63,959 bases of DNA from contig QCPI01000004.1 in the NCBI GenBank assembly GCA_003212625.1, positions 1 to 63,959 on the forward strand. Direction: 5' to 3'. The notes beneath the pieces are model-generated. The model ran no database searches and was not told the origin of the DNA. It saw only the letters and a list, made by a program, of their open reading frames with translations. Positions 17,048 to 26,545 of this stretch are shown here, piece after piece (positions within the stretch are counted from its first letter, which is position 1; every line of letters starts with the position of its first letter). Made by a program: the position numbers and the translations under genes. The DNA is from Prochlorococcus sp. AG-436-J02. Lineage in GTDB: Bacteria > Cyanobacteriota > Cyanobacteriia > PCC-6307 > Cyanobiaceae.

Positions 17048-17716
17048 ATGTTAATCAGTACATTAACTGGCTTTGCCGCTGGTGCAGTGCATGTTGTTAG
17101 TGGGGCTGACCATATGGTTGCAATGGCCCCATCAGCAATCCGAAAACCACGAGTAGCTTTAAAGGATGGATTGGCATGGGGTGTTGGTCATTCAGCAGGA
17201 GTTTTAACCCTCTCAATGTTGGGGATTTTGGCTAAGGATTTAATAAATATTGAATTAATGTCTTCTTATTCAGAGTTTCTTGTAGGCATAAGTCTCTTAA
17301 TTGTTGGATTTTCGGCTATTAGGACTTCATTGAGAGTAAATATTCATACGCATCAACACATGCATGGAGAAGAAACTCAACATAAACATTTTCATTTTCA
17401 TTCACTTGGCAATAAACTGCACAGAAGCCATACGCATGCCGCAACGGGATTAGGTGTTTTGCACGGCTTTGCTGGAGCCAGCCATTTGGTAGCAATTATT
17501 CCCGCATTGGCATTGCCTCTATTTGGAGCGGTGGCTTATTTAATTGCATATTTACTTGGGTCAGTGTTCGCAATGGGATGTGTTGTTTTAGGTATATCTT
17601 TTGCAGCGAATAAAGCTAATAAAATGTTTTATCCATTCTTGATGCGATCAATAGGAGGACTATCAATAGTTACAGGAATTTTTTGGCTTCAAAAAACTTC
17701 GATTATTACTTTTTAA
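17048..17716 (+). CDS. NicO/UreH-type Ni/Co transporter-like permease with His-rich loop
   Basis: A 222-residue polytopic membrane protein with about six helices. The first helix ends in HVVSGADHMVAMAPSA, and a matching GFAGASHLVAIIPALALP occurs in the second half, the internally repeated layout of nickel/cobalt permeases. The cytoplasmic or periplasmic loop at residues 99-130 is extremely His-rich (HTHQHMHGEE, KHFHFHS, RSHTHA), as in metal transporters. Marine picocyanobacteria need nickel for Ni-superoxide dismutase and urease, so nickel is the likely substrate, but this is inferred. Confidence 0.75.
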   Translation: MLISTLTGFAAGAVHVVSGADHMVAMAPSAIRKPRVALKDGLAWGVGHSAGVLTLSMLGILAKDLINIELMSSYSEFLVGISLLIVGFSAIRTSLRVNIHTHQHMHGEETQHKHFHFHSLGNKLHRSHTHAATGLGVLHGFAGASHLVAIIPALALPLFGAVAYLIAYLLGSVFAMGCVVLGISFAANKANKMFYPFLMRSIGGLSIVTGIFWLQKTSIITF

Positions 17717-17728
17717 AAATAATTTTTA

Positions 17729-17863
17729 ATGAATTACACAGCTAGTTTTATTGCTTTAGGAGGATTCTTTTTATGGGTTATTCTTGCTACATTGATTTGG
17801 GCTAGAAGGATGAGAAAACTTAAAAAGGAATATTTTCAAGATAAATCCAAATTTAAAAGTTAA
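17729..17863 (+). CDS. Small single-span membrane protein, 44 aa
   Basis: The frame starts 12 bases after the permease stop. Residues 5-25 (ASFIALGGFFLWVILATLIW) form one membrane helix, followed by a strongly basic tail (ARRMRKLKKEYFQDKSKFKS). The positive-inside rule places the tail in the cytoplasm. The closeness to the His-rich permease suggests co-transcription. The family is not recognised. Confidence 0.55.
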   Translation: MNYTASFIALGGFFLWVILATLIWARRMRKLKKEYFQDKSKFKS

Positions 17864-17952
17864 TTGATACATCATTATTTGTCTTTGGATACATTTATCG
17901 TGGTAAAAATGATTAAAGATTATGTATGATTATTTTATTCTAAATAAGATTG

Positions 17953-18213
17953 ATGAAAGGTGTTTTATTTTTCTTAGGTTCTATCTTTAGATGGCCTGTT
18001 CAAAAAACTAACGAATTCTTTATCTTTCATGTGTATCTTTTGGGGATATATGGAATAACTTTTTTGCTAAGAAATATAGGTTTGAGCTTCTCTAATCTTA
18101 TCTTTACAGTTGGTTTAGTAGCACCAATCGGATATCTTATTTATAATGGTTTACCTTTAGATTGTCTTGATTATAAGTCTGCAATTAAAAGGGAATTGAG
18201 TTCTCAAAATTAA
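17953..18213 (+). CDS. Hypothetical small membrane protein, 86 aa
   Basis: I choose ATG 17953 (MKGVLFFLGSIFRW); a TTG directly before it is in frame. Two hydrophobic segments, roughly residues 25-45 and 50-68, suggest a two-span membrane protein with a charged C-terminus ending ELSSQN. No family is recognised. It converges on nfu, about 30 bases away. Confidence 0.6.
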   Translation: MKGVLFFLGSIFRWPVQKTNEFFIFHVYLLGIYGITFLLRNIGLSFSNLIFTVGLVAPIGYLIYNGLPLDCLDYKSAIKRELSSQN

Positions 18214-18245
18214 AGAATAACAACCAACTTAACTAGATAATTAAT

Positions 18246-18491
18246 TTAGAGAACCTGTATTACTTCGCTAACTTCTGGAATCATTTCCATTAGTTTTCTT
18301 TCAATTCCCATTTTGAGAGTCATTGTGCTGCTTGGGCAGCTCCCACAAGCCCCTTGAAGTCTTACTTTGACAATTGGTCCATCTATTTCAGCTATTTCTA
18401 CATTTCCTCCATCAGCCATGAGAAATGGTCTTAATTCATCGAGAACCTTTTCAACATTGTCAGTGGTTAGTGGAAGAGTTTCGTCGCTCAT
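18246..18491 (-). CDS. nfu: NifU-like Fe-S scaffold (NFU domain)
   Basis: An 81-residue single-domain NFU protein. The motif [18 protein letters not shown] carries the CxxC that holds a transient [4Fe-4S] cluster between two subunits, and [18 protein letters not shown] is the family start. In cyanobacteria this small NfuA-type scaffold supplies Fe-S clusters, including those of photosystem I. It is divergent from mqo with about 60 bases between them. Confidence 0.95.
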   Translation of the reverse strand: MSDETLPLTTDNVEKVLDELRPFLMADGGNVEIAEIDGPIVKVRLQGACGSCPSSTMTLKMGIERKLMEMIPEVSEVIQVL

Positions 18492-18552
18492 TTAGGCTTG
18501 CTTAACTTATTTTGCTTAGCTTAGTGAATTACAGGATAGTCTGTATGTAATC

Positions 18553-20055
18553 TTGATAAAGATTTTGTTTAATACCAGTACTTCAGATTCATTAAATAAT
18601 TATGACGCAATATTAGTGGGAGCAGGGATTATGAGCTCAACTCTTGCAGTACTGCTTCATGAGCTTGAGCCTGATTTGCGATTGCTAATTGTTGAAAGAT
18701 TATCTTCTCCTGGTTTAGAAAGCAGTCATGCCGAGAATAATGCTGGCACAGGTCATGCTGCGAACTGTGAGCTTAATTACACTCCTATTCAAGAGGATGG
18801 AGCTATTAGAACTAGTAAAGCTTTTGAAATAAATAAATCTTTTGAGCGAAGTTTAGAGTTTTGGGCCTCTTTGGCAGAAGAAGGGAAACTGATGCCACAA
18901 ACTTTTTTAAATAAGCTGCCACATATTAGCCTTGTCTTTGGAGAGGAAGATATTTCTTTTCTGAAAAAAAGGTTTTCTGCGCTTAGTTCTCATCCCGCTT
19001 TTTCACAAATGGAATTCACCATGGATCATGGTGAATTAAAAGATTGGATGCCATTGATAATGGATAGTAGGAAACAGAGTGAAAAGATAGCTGCAACAAG
19101 AATTAAAAGAGGAACTGATATTGATTTTGGTAATTTAACTCGTTCATATATCAATCAAATTGAAAGGAAAGAATCTATTGAGACTAACTTTTCAACTAAT
19201 GTTGAAAATCTTGAACAAGATAGTGCAGGAGATTGGTATTTGTCTTTAAAAGGAACCAAAAAAAATAGAATTGTTAGATCAAAGTTTGTATTTCTTGGAG
19301 CAGGAGGAGGAGCTTTGTCTCTCTTGCAAAAATCAGGAATACCAGAAGGATTATCATATGCAGGTTTTCCTGTAAGTGGGAAATGGTTGGTTTGTGAAGA
19401 AGAGAAATCAGCAAAAAAACATAATGCCAAGGTTTATGGAAATGCAACTATTGGGGCTCCACCTATGTCTGTCCCACATTTAGATACCAGGTGGATAAAT
19501 GGAAAAACATCTCTCTTATTTGGTCCTTTTGCAGGATTCAGTTCTAATTTCTTAAAAAATGGATCAAGATTGGATTTATTTAGATCAATAAAACCAACTA
19601 ATTTTTTATCTATGTTGCAAGCAGGAGTAGACAATATTGATTTAGGAAAGTATTTATTCAGTCAAATATTACAAAAAAAGGAGGATAGAATAGACACTTT
19701 AAAAAGATTTCTTCCTTTGGTTTCTCCTAGTGATTGGAAACTTTCAATTTCCGGACAGCGCGTTCAAATAATTAAACAAACGGCTCAAGGTGGGGTTTTA
19801 AAAATGGGTACAGAAGTTGTAACTTCATCTGATGGGTCTTTAGCAGCTTTACTTGGTGCTTCTCCGGGCGCAAGTACAGCTGTCACAATTATGCTTGAAG
19901 TTTTAAATCGGTGCTGGCATGAAAAAATGAAATCAAGTCTATGGAGAGATAGATTGCTAGAGCTTTTCCCCAGTATTGGGACAGATATTAATTCAAATCA
20001 AGAAGCACTTTTGTCAATTCGCAGAAGAAACGATTTCTTACTTAAATTAATTTAA
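18553..20055 (+). CDS. mqo: Malate:quinone oxidoreductase
   Basis: A 500-residue FAD-dependent peripheral membrane enzyme that oxidises malate and passes electrons to quinone. The Rossmann motif AILVGAGIMSSTLAVLLHEL opens the protein. ERLSSPGLESSHAENNAGTG, GHAANCELNYTP and the C-terminal GASPGASTAVTIMLEVL are Mqo signatures. The start is TTG 18553. It completes the malate-to-oxaloacetate step in organisms lacking malate dehydrogenase. Confidence 0.95.
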   Translation: MIKILFNTSTSDSLNNYDAILVGAGIMSSTLAVLLHELEPDLRLLIVERLSSPGLESSHAENNAGTGHAANCELNYTPIQEDGAIRTSKAFEINKSFERSLEFWASLAEEGKLMPQTFLNKLPHISLVFGEEDISFLKKRFSALSSHPAFSQMEFTMDHGELKDWMPLIMDSRKQSEKIAATRIKRGTDIDFGNLTRSYINQIERKESIETNFSTNVENLEQDSAGDWYLSLKGTKKNRIVRSKFVFLGAGGGALSLLQKSGIPEGLSYAGFPVSGKWLVCEEEKSAKKHNAKVYGNATIGAPPMSVPHLDTRWINGKTSLLFGPFAGFSSNFLKNGSRLDLFRSIKPTNFLSMLQAGVDNIDLGKYLFSQILQKKEDRIDTLKRFLPLVSPSDWKLSISGQRVQIIKQTAQGGVLKMGTEVVTSSDGSLAALLGASPGASTAVTIMLEVLNRCWHEKMKSSLWRDRLLELFPSIGTDINSNQEALLSIRRRNDFLLKLI

Positions 20056-20139
20056 AACTTTAGTACTTGTGAGTTATATTTAATCTTTATTTAGAGTTGA
20101 TTTGATAATTGAACTTTTTGTTCCTTTAATTGTTTTCGC

Positions 20140-21948
20140 ATGACTAATGTGCCCATTTCTCGTCTGAGGAACTTCTGCATAATTGCTCATATCGACCATG
20201 GCAAATCAACCTTGGCAGATAGGCTTCTACAAGATACTGGGACAGTCTCTTCTAGAGATATGCAAGAACAATTCTTGGATAATATGGACCTTGAGAGAGA
20301 GAGAGGCATAACTATAAAATTACAAGCTGCACGAATGAATTACATCGCTAATGATGGAGAGAAATATGTTTTGAATTTGATTGATACTCCTGGCCATGTT
20401 GATTTTTCTTATGAGGTGAGTAGATCATTGCAGGCTTGTGAGGGTGCGTTGTTGGTCGTTGATGCTAGTCAAGGAGTTGAAGCTCAAACTTTGGCCAATG
20501 TTTATCTTGCCTTGGAAAATGATTTAGAAATTATTCCTGTTCTTAATAAAGTTGATTTACCTGGGGCTGATCCTGAAAAAATAAAAAATGAGATTGAATC
20601 AATCATTGGATTAGACACATCAAAGGCAATTTCTTGCTCTGCGAAAACAGGGGTTGGCATTCCTGAAATACTACAAGCAGTAGTAGATAGAATACCTGCT
20701 CCCAAAGAGAATGTTGATCAAGCTACAAAAGCACTTATATTTGATTCTTATTACGACCCTTATAGAGGAGTAATTGTCTATTTCAGGATTATGAGCGGTA
20801 CCATTTGTAAAAAAGATAAGATTTTACTTATGGCTAGTAATAAAAATTATGAGTTAGATGAAATAGGTGTAATGGCTCCTGATCAAGTAAAAGTAGATGA
20901 ACTTCATGCAGGCGAAGTCGGATATTTAGCTGCATCTATCAAAGCAGTTTCTGATGCAAGAGTCGGAGATACTATTACCTTGCAGGATAGGCCTGCTGAA
21001 GAAGCCTTGCCAGGTTATACCGAGGCTAAACCAATGGTCTTTTGTGGGTTGTTCCCCACGGATGCAGATCAATATCCAGATCTGAGAGAGGCGCTAGATA
21101 AATTGCAGCTATCTGATGCTGCATTGAAATATGAACCAGAAACAAGTAGTGCAATGGGATTTGGATTTCGTTGTGGATTTTTAGGGTTATTGCATATGGA
21201 AATTGTTCAAGAGCGTTTAGAACGTGAATATGATTTGGATTTAATTGTTACTGCACCGTCAGTAATTTATAAAGTGAACATGATTGATGGAGAAGTTTTA
21301 ATGATTGATAATCCCGCTACACTCCCAGATCCTCAAAGACGAGAAACAATAGAAGAACCATACGTAAGAATGGAAATTTACGCTCCTAATGATTACAACG
21401 GAACCCTGATGGGTCTTTGTCAGGATAGAAGAGGAGACTTTATTGATATGAAGTACATAACGACTGATAGAGTTACTATTATTTATGAAATACCCTTGGC
21501 AGAAGTTGTTACAGACTTCTTTGACCAGATGAAAAGTAGAACCAAGGGATATGCCTCTATGGAGTATCAACTGATTGGCTATAGGAGAAATGATTTAGTC
21601 AGATTAGACGTTCTAATTAATTCAGAACGGGCAGACCCTTTGACGACAATCGTTCATAAAGATAGCGCTTATAGTATAGGGAAAGGACTTGTTGAGAAAT
21701 TAAAGGAACTTATTCCGAAACAACAATTTAAAATTCCTTTACAGGCTTCAATTGGAAGCCGAATTATTGCCAGTGAAGGTATTAGTGCTTTAAGAAAAGA
21801 TGTTTTATCCAAATGTTACGGAGGTGATATCTCTAGGAAAAAGAAGTTGTTGAAGAAACAAGCAAAAGGGAAAAAAAGGATGAAATCTATGGGTAAAGTC
21901 GATGTTCCGCAAGAGGCTTTTATGGCTGTCTTGAAATTAAATCAATGA
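20140..21948 (+). CDS. lepA: Elongation factor 4 (LepA)
   Basis: A 602-residue translational GTPase that can back-translocate stalled ribosomes. G1 is [11 protein letters not shown]3 DTPGHVDF and G4 NKVDLPGA. Domain IV and the basic C-terminal domain ([20 protein letters not shown]) distinguish it from EF-G. It begins at ATG 20140 and converges on a small ORF that ends nine bases past its stop. Confidence 0.97.
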   Translation: MTNVPISRLRNFCIIAHIDHGKSTLADRLLQDTGTVSSRDMQEQFLDNMDLERERGITIKLQAARMNYIANDGEKYVLNLIDTPGHVDFSYEVSRSLQACEGALLVVDASQGVEAQTLANVYLALENDLEIIPVLNKVDLPGADPEKIKNEIESIIGLDTSKAISCSAKTGVGIPEILQAVVDRIPAPKENVDQATKALIFDSYYDPYRGVIVYFRIMSGTICKKDKILLMASNKNYELDEIGVMAPDQVKVDELHAGEVGYLAASIKAVSDARVGDTITLQDRPAEEALPGYTEAKPMVFCGLFPTDADQYPDLREALDKLQLSDAALKYEPETSSAMGFGFRCGFLGLLHMEIVQERLEREYDLDLIVTAPSVIYKVNMIDGEVLMIDNPATLPDPQRRETIEEPYVRMEIYAPNDYNGTLMGLCQDRRGDFIDMKYITTDRVTIIYEIPLAEVVTDFFDQMKSRTKGYASMEYQLIGYRRNDLVRLDVLINSERADPLTTIVHKDSAYSIGKGLVEKLKELIPKQQFKIPLQASIGSRIIASEGISALRKDVLSKCYGGDISRKKKLLKKQAKGKKRMKSMGKVDVPQEAFMAVLKLNQ

Positions 21949-21956
21949 TTAATAGA

Positions 21957-22133
21957 TTATTTTTCCCATGGTTGGTTTGTATAGCTTAGTTCATTTGAAT
22001 TATTTATAACCAATGAGACTTCCTGACTCCCTCTCTCTTTAGTGAGGCTTGTCCAGATAAAACCTATAATTATGAGTGATGCAATGGCAATTGAGAGCTC
22101 ACCTACAGTGAGCCCATCATTCTTTAAATTCAT
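21957..22133 (-). CDS. Small membrane protein, 58 aa
   Basis: Reading the minus strand from ATG 22133 gives 58 residues: a polar start (MNLKNDGLTVGELSIAIA), one membrane helix (LSIAIASLIIIGFIWTSL) and a soluble polar tail ending NQPWEK. The composition and the TVGEL segment look like a genuine small membrane protein of the marine cyanobacterial type, but I cannot name a family. It fills the lepA/ABC-permease gap. Confidence 0.6.
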   Translation of the reverse strand: MNLKNDGLTVGELSIAIASLIIIGFIWTSLTKERGSQEVSLVINNSNELSYTNQPWEK

Positions 22134-22217
22134 TTGAAATTGTATGTTTTATTTATTTAAGCAATTTTTTTATTTATTTACTACCTTTTATCGTTAAATT
22201 TAATTAGGTATTATTAT

Positions 22218-23081
22218 TTGAAATTGCATCTGACAGGCTTTTTACGACGCAAGAATTTGTCGGAGCGATTAATGCTTGCTGGGCTGATAATTTTATTCGT
22301 ATATATAGGCATCTCTATTTTTATGCCAATATTAATATCTCTTAAGATAGTACCTAATGGTGAATTTGGATTAGGGAACCCGATTTTTTCGGCTCCATCT
22401 TTCGATCATTGGTGTGGAACAGATCGACTAGGTCGAGACGTTTGTATTAGGACTTTGGCTGCGAGTGGAGTAGCATTACAGGTTGTTTTTGTTGCAGTAT
22501 CTCTTGCCGTTCTCGTGGGGATACCTTTGGGACTTTTAAGTGGCTACATTGGGGGGTGGGTGGATAGAATTTTGGTTCTTTTGATGGATACTCTCTATAC
22601 CATTCCTGTCCTCCTGCTTTCTGTGGTGATGGCATTTTTATTCGGTAGAGGGATATTGAATGCGTCAATAGCATTGTGCGTTGTTTATATCCCTCAATAT
22701 TTTCGACTTGTTAGAAACCAGACTTCACAAGTTAAATCAGAACTTTATATCGAAGCAGCTATATCAATGGGTGCTTCGCCTTCTTGGGTGATAAGAAAAT
22801 ACCTTTTAAAAAATGTGCTTACTTCTGTACCTGTAGTCTTAACACTTAATGCGGCAGATGCTGTATTGGTCCTTGGGGGTTTGGGATTTCTTGGGTTGGG
22901 TTTGCCAGAAAATATTCCAGAATGGGGAAGTGATTTAAATATGGCATTAGTTGCATTGCCTACTGGTATTTGGTGGACAGCCATTTATCCTGGTTTGGCT
23001 ATGTTTGTTTTAGTGTTGGGTTTATCTTTTATTGGTGAGGGATTAGAAAAATTCATAAGCAAAACGGAAATAGGTGCATAG
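22218..23081 (+). CDS. ABC transporter permease, dipeptide/oligopeptide type (DppC-like)
   Basis: A 287-residue inner-membrane permease. HWCGTDRLGRDVCIRTLAAS is the N-terminal DppC/OppC signature, followed by about five more helices. The ATPase-contact EAA loop is YIEAAISMGASPSWVIRKYL. The start is TTG 22218. The partner permease, binding protein and ATPases are not in this window, so the substrate (peptide, nickel or other) cannot be given. Confidence 0.88.
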   Translation: MKLHLTGFLRRKNLSERLMLAGLIILFVYIGISIFMPILISLKIVPNGEFGLGNPIFSAPSFDHWCGTDRLGRDVCIRTLAASGVALQVVFVAVSLAVLVGIPLGLLSGYIGGWVDRILVLLMDTLYTIPVLLLSVVMAFLFGRGILNASIALCVVYIPQYFRLVRNQTSQVKSELYIEAAISMGASPSWVIRKYLLKNVLTSVPVVLTLNAADAVLVLGGLGFLGLGLPENIPEWGSDLNMALVALPTGIWWTAIYPGLAMFVLVLGLSFIGEGLEKFISKTEIGA

Positions 23082-23108
23082 AGTTAAATCAAATTTGAAG
23101 TTTTCAAT

Positions 23109-23804
23109 TTAATATCTCATTCTTTCTGTTCTTGGGAGCTGATCTATTATTTCGCCGTTGTCATTTAGTTCTGGATATTTTTTCCCTTCACTTTTGCACC
23201 AATTAGCAACTTCTGGATAAGCCCATTCAAAAATCTTTCTTTTGTATGTTTCTTTGCTCAAGCCTTCCCCAGATTCAGGGATTAAATTTGCTACTTGTCG
23301 TTGTCTTATGGCCTCAAATAATAATGCCGATGCTGCAACTGATACATTCAACGATTCAACCATTCCTCTCATTGGAATATGAATATGCTCATCCATTAAA
23401 CTTGAAGCTTCGTCACTAATACCCCATTTCTCGGCACCTAGTACAAAAGCTGTTGGACCACTGAAATTACATTCTCTGTAGTCAATTGATTTTGGATTCA
23501 AGTTTGTTCCATATAATTTAAATCCCTTATTCTTAAGAACTTTTATTGCCTCAGTTGTCTTCTTATATTGATTTATTTTGACCCATTTTTGGCTTCCTTG
23601 AGCGGTGCTATTAAAGGTCAAGAGTTTTTCTTTATTAAAGATTGCGTATGCCTCAAGAACGCCAACAGCATCACAGCTTCTTATTATCGCTGAGAGATTA
23701 TGAGGTTTTTCAACATTCTCAATTAAAACAGTCAGATCTGAAATCCTTCTATTTAGTACGGATTTTAGACGTTCAAAACGTCTAGGTAGCAAAGGCATTT
23801 TCAA
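23109..23804 (-). CDS. trmH: tRNA (guanosine-2'-O-)-methyltransferase TrmH
   Basis: A 231-residue SPOUT (SpoU) methyltransferase. Motif 1 is NVEKPHNLSAIIRSCDAVG, motif 2 AFVLGAEKWGISDEA and motif 3 IPMRGMVESLNVSVAASALL; together they form the knotted SAM site. The C-terminal extension with a basic and aromatic tail fits TrmH, which methylates Gm18 of tRNA, better than rRNA enzymes. It converges on the ABC permease with 27 bases between stops. Confidence 0.88.
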   Translation of the reverse strand: MKMPLLPRRFERLKSVLNRRISDLTVLIENVEKPHNLSAIIRSCDAVGVLEAYAIFNKEKLLTFNSTAQGSQKWVKINQYKKTTEAIKVLKNKGFKLYGTNLNPKSIDYRECNFSGPTAFVLGAEKWGISDEASSLMDEHIHIPMRGMVESLNVSVAASALLFEAIRQRQVANLIPESGEGLSKETYKRKIFEWAYPEVANWCKSEGKKYPELNDNGEIIDQLPRTERMRY

Positions 23805-23913
23805 TTATTCTTGGGGTTTTATTTTTAATTAGAACATTCGATGTTTTGATTATCGTAAAAGAAAATAACTTAACTAACTTTAAAAAATAATTGAAAATTT
23901 TCTATACAAAAAA

Positions 23914-23940
23914 AAGCTCCTGTCTATTAGACAGGAGCTT
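23914..23940 (-). terminator. Strong terminator of the porin gene
   Basis: AAGCTCCTGTCT and AGACAGGAGCTT form a perfect 12-bp stem with a 3-base loop. A-runs on one side and T-runs on the other make it work on both strands. It lies about 33 bases past the porin stop and before trmH. Confidence 0.92.
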
Positions 23941-23972
23941 TTTTGTAATTGAGAATTTAGATTACTAATTAA

Positions 23973-24986
23973 TTAGAAGCTAAATGATGTTTCAACAACG
24001 AAACCAGAGTCATCATCACCAGTTGTATCTTCAACAGTGAAGAAACCAGGAGTGATTGTCATGCTGTCATTTAATTCGTAAGTGTATGACAATTCGAAAC
24101 CAGTTGTGTCATTAAGAGTAGTACCATCAATGTCAGTTGAGTTGTAAGCAGCACCTAATGTTCCAGGTCCAACTACGTAGTCAACACCAACAAATAAGTC
24201 AGATCTCTCTTCGGCAGCTCCGTCTGGATCTTGTGTGTCATAAGCAACGCTGATTGTTGCATCAATAGACTCAGGGCTGTAGTAGATACCACCACCAAAT
24301 GTGTCGTAACCAGTTGTTGCTGCGTTTTCACCATCATTGGAAGTGATTATTAGACCACCACCAAATCCGTCGCCGTTGTAGCCAAGAGTGAAAGTTGTAA
24401 CATCATCACCAGTTTCGCCACCGATTCCAATAGTTGAAGTATCACCATCTACGGAAACGAAGCTTGCTGATGCAACTACACCATTGTCGTTTGCATATTC
24501 AACTGCAATTCCAGCACCAGTTTCACCTTGAGTAGACCAAGGCATACTACCTAATCTGAAAGCGTCTGAGTAAGCTGAAATTGTTGCACCAATAACATCA
24601 TCCTGGTCAAGCAAAGGTCCAGCAGTTACTGCAAGATCTCCAACAGGGAATGAATAGTATAGGGAATTAACCTGAAGTCTATTGCTTGTGCCTGTAGTAG
24701 CACTATCCATGTTTGCTAATGGACCACTAGCATTACCAGTTTCAATACCTGCGTAGAATTGATCTTCACCAGTGAAGCTTGAATTCAAGTCAAGGCCATA
24801 TGCATACTGCATATAAAGCTCTTCTTGAGTATCGGTTGTGCCACCGTCTGCAATAGAACCAACAGTAAATGTTGAACTACCAGAAAGAATTGTGGTTGAT
24901 GAAAATGCAGAGTCTGCATTAACTGCAACAGGAGCCAATAGGCCCAATGCAGCTGGAGCTACCAGCAAGCGCTGAAAAAGCTTCAT
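23973..24986 (-). CDS. Outer-membrane porin (cyanobacterial, without SLH domain)
   Basis: I start at ATG 24986 (MKLFQRLLVAPAALGLLAPV), giving 337 residues; the longer frame adds ten implausible residues. A signal peptide ends near AVNA. The mature protein is acidic and rich in Gly, Thr and Asp, with alternating beta-strand patterns (YAYGLDLNSSF, LSYTYELNDSMTITPGF), and it ends in Phe (VVETSFSF), the outer-membrane beta-barrel targeting signature. It lacks the N-terminal SLH domain of larger Som porins. The RBS lies inside a 9-base perfect match to the Yfr1 seed complement. A strong terminator follows. Confidence 0.9.
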   Translation of the reverse strand: MKLFQRLLVAPAALGLLAPVAVNADSAFSSTTILSGSSTFTVGSIADGGTTDTQEELYMQYAYGLDLNSSFTGEDQFYAGIETGNASGPLANMDSATTGTSNRLQVNSLYYSFPVGDLAVTAGPLLDQDDVIGATISAYSDAFRLGSMPWSTQGETGAGIAVEYANDNGVVASASFVSVDGDTSTIGIGGETGDDVTTFTLGYNGDGFGGGLIITSNDGENAATTGYDTFGGGIYYSPESIDATISVAYDTQDPDGAAEERSDLFVGVDYVVGPGTLGAAYNSTDIDGTTLNDTTGFELSYTYELNDSMTITPGFFTVEDTTGDDDSGFVVETSFSF

Positions 24987-24990
24987 TGTG

Positions 24991-24999
24991 TCCTCACAC
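24991..24999 (-). promoter_or_regulatory. Yfr1 pairing site overlapping the porin ribosome-binding site
   Basis: The porin leader reads GTGTGAGGA four bases before the ATG. This is perfectly complementary to TCCTCACAC, nine of the eleven bases of the conserved unpaired Yfr1 motif ACTCCTCACAC. Yfr1 is known to repress translation of porin mRNAs in Prochlorococcus. The GAGGA Shine-Dalgarno sequence lies inside the site, and this also supports the start at 24986. Confidence 0.75.
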
Positions 25000-25107
25000 A
25001 TATAAGAAGTAAACAAATATTAGCTATCCCAAGACAGGTGCAAAGTAACCTATGTTACAGCTCTTTGTTTGGCCTATCTTCCACTCTTTATGAAAATCAT
25101 TGCAATC

Positions 25108-25113
25108 ATTATA
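25108..25113 (-). promoter_or_regulatory. Candidate -10 box of the porin promoter
   Basis: A perfect TATAAT occurs on the minus strand, which would give a leader of roughly 115 bases before ATG 24986. No convincing -35 box is visible at the usual distance, which is common for cyanobacterial promoters. Confidence 0.4.
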
Positions 25114-25183
25114 GTATTGACTTTATGGAGAAGCTTTTTGAATGTATCGATAATATTGTTGACTGAATTTTACATGATTACTT

Positions 25184-26530
25184 TTGATTAAGAACCTGTC
25201 ATCTGTAGAAGGTCTAGAGACAAGAAAGGCTGCATGGGAAGTTATCCAGGCAGTAGGTGGAGGAGCATTCGCAGATGTAGCTTTGGAAAGAATTTTTAAT
25301 TTTTATTCATTCAAGGCGATAGATAAAGCCTTAATAACTGAACTTTCTTATGGTGCAATTCGTCAAAGATATTTTTTAGATTGTTGGATTGACTTTTTAG
25401 GAAAAGTATCGGTAAAGAAGCAGCCTCCTCTATTGAGATGGCTATTGCATCTTGGGCTTTATCAGATTTTCAAAATGGAGCGAATCCCTCCCGCTGCCGC
25501 AATTAATACAGCTGTTGAGCTTGCGAAAAATAATCATTTAGCAAAGCTTGCTCCTGTTGTTAATGGTATTTTGCGATCTGCTTTACGAAGAAAAGAGTGT
25601 GGTTTTCAGCTACCTAAATCAAATAATCCAAGTTTAGAATTAGCAAAAAACGAGTCTTTACCAGTTTGGTTGGCAGATGAATTGATTAATTGGAAGGGAG
25701 TAGAAGATGCTTATAAGATTTCCAAATCATTCAATACTATTAGTCCTATTGATATAAGAGTGAATAAAATACGAGCAGATTTAAAAGATGTAAAAGAGAT
25801 TTTTGATACCTGCGGTATTGAAAATAAATTAATTCCAAATTGTCCATACGGCTTGGAAATCTCAGCTGGTGTTGGTGAACCTAAGAAATGGCCTGGTTAT
25901 GAAGAGGGAAAATGGAGTGTTCAAGATAGATCTTCACAACTAATTGCTCCACTTCTGGGAGGGGCACCTGGAGAAAAGATTCTTGATGCTTGTGCTGCAC
26001 CAGGTGGTAAATCAACGCATATTGCCGAATTAATCAATAACCAGGGTGAAATCTGGTCTGTTGATAGATCTTCTCGGAGAGCTCGCAAAATATTAGCTAA
26101 CGCAGAGAGGCTTGGGACTACATGTTTGCAACTATTGGTTGCTGATTCTAATAAGTTATTAGAGAAGCATCCTGAGTGGAAAGCTTATTTTCATCGAATA
26201 CTAATTGATGCTCCTTGCTCTGGCCTGGGCACTCTTGCACGTCACCCTGACGCAAGGTGGAGAATGAATAAAGAGAATATCCAGGATCTTGTTACTCTTC
26301 AAGGTGAGCTACTCAAATCTTTAGCTCCTTTATTGAAAAGTGGAGGCAATCTAGTATATTCCACTTGTACTATTCATCCTGACGAGAATTCTAATCAGAT
26401 AAAAAATTTTCTTAAAATAAATTCAAAATTTTCACTAGAATATGAGAAACAAATTTGGCCTGGAGAGGAAAATAATGGAGATGGTTTTTACATTGCAGTT
26501 TTAAAAAAAAATTTTAAAAAAGCTAATTAG
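25184..26530 (+). CDS. rsmB: 16S rRNA m5C967 methyltransferase (RsmB/Sun)
   Basis: A 448-residue protein. Residues 1-145 form a NusB-like RNA-binding domain (TRKAAWEVIQAVGGGAFADV). The catalytic Rossmann domain carries DACAAPGGKSTHIAELI (SAM site), the DAPCSGLGTLARHPDARWR motif IV cysteine and YSTCTIHPDENSNQI (motif VI catalytic cysteine). Both cysteines of the RNA m5C mechanism are present. The start is TTG 25184. It converges on chlG. Confidence 0.93.
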   Translation: MIKNLSSVEGLETRKAAWEVIQAVGGGAFADVALERIFNFYSFKAIDKALITELSYGAIRQRYFLDCWIDFLGKVSVKKQPPLLRWLLHLGLYQIFKMERIPPAAAINTAVELAKNNHLAKLAPVVNGILRSALRRKECGFQLPKSNNPSLELAKNESLPVWLADELINWKGVEDAYKISKSFNTISPIDIRVNKIRADLKDVKEIFDTCGIENKLIPNCPYGLEISAGVGEPKKWPGYEEGKWSVQDRSSQLIAPLLGGAPGEKILDACAAPGGKSTHIAELINNQGEIWSVDRSSRRARKILANAERLGTTCLQLLVADSNKLLEKHPEWKAYFHRILIDAPCSGLGTLARHPDARWRMNKENIQDLVTLQGELLKSLAPLLKSGGNLVYSTCTIHPDENSNQIKNFLKINSKFSLEYEKQIWPGEENNGDGFYIAVLKKNFKKAN

Positions 26531-26545
26531 ATTTTATAGCTAAAA

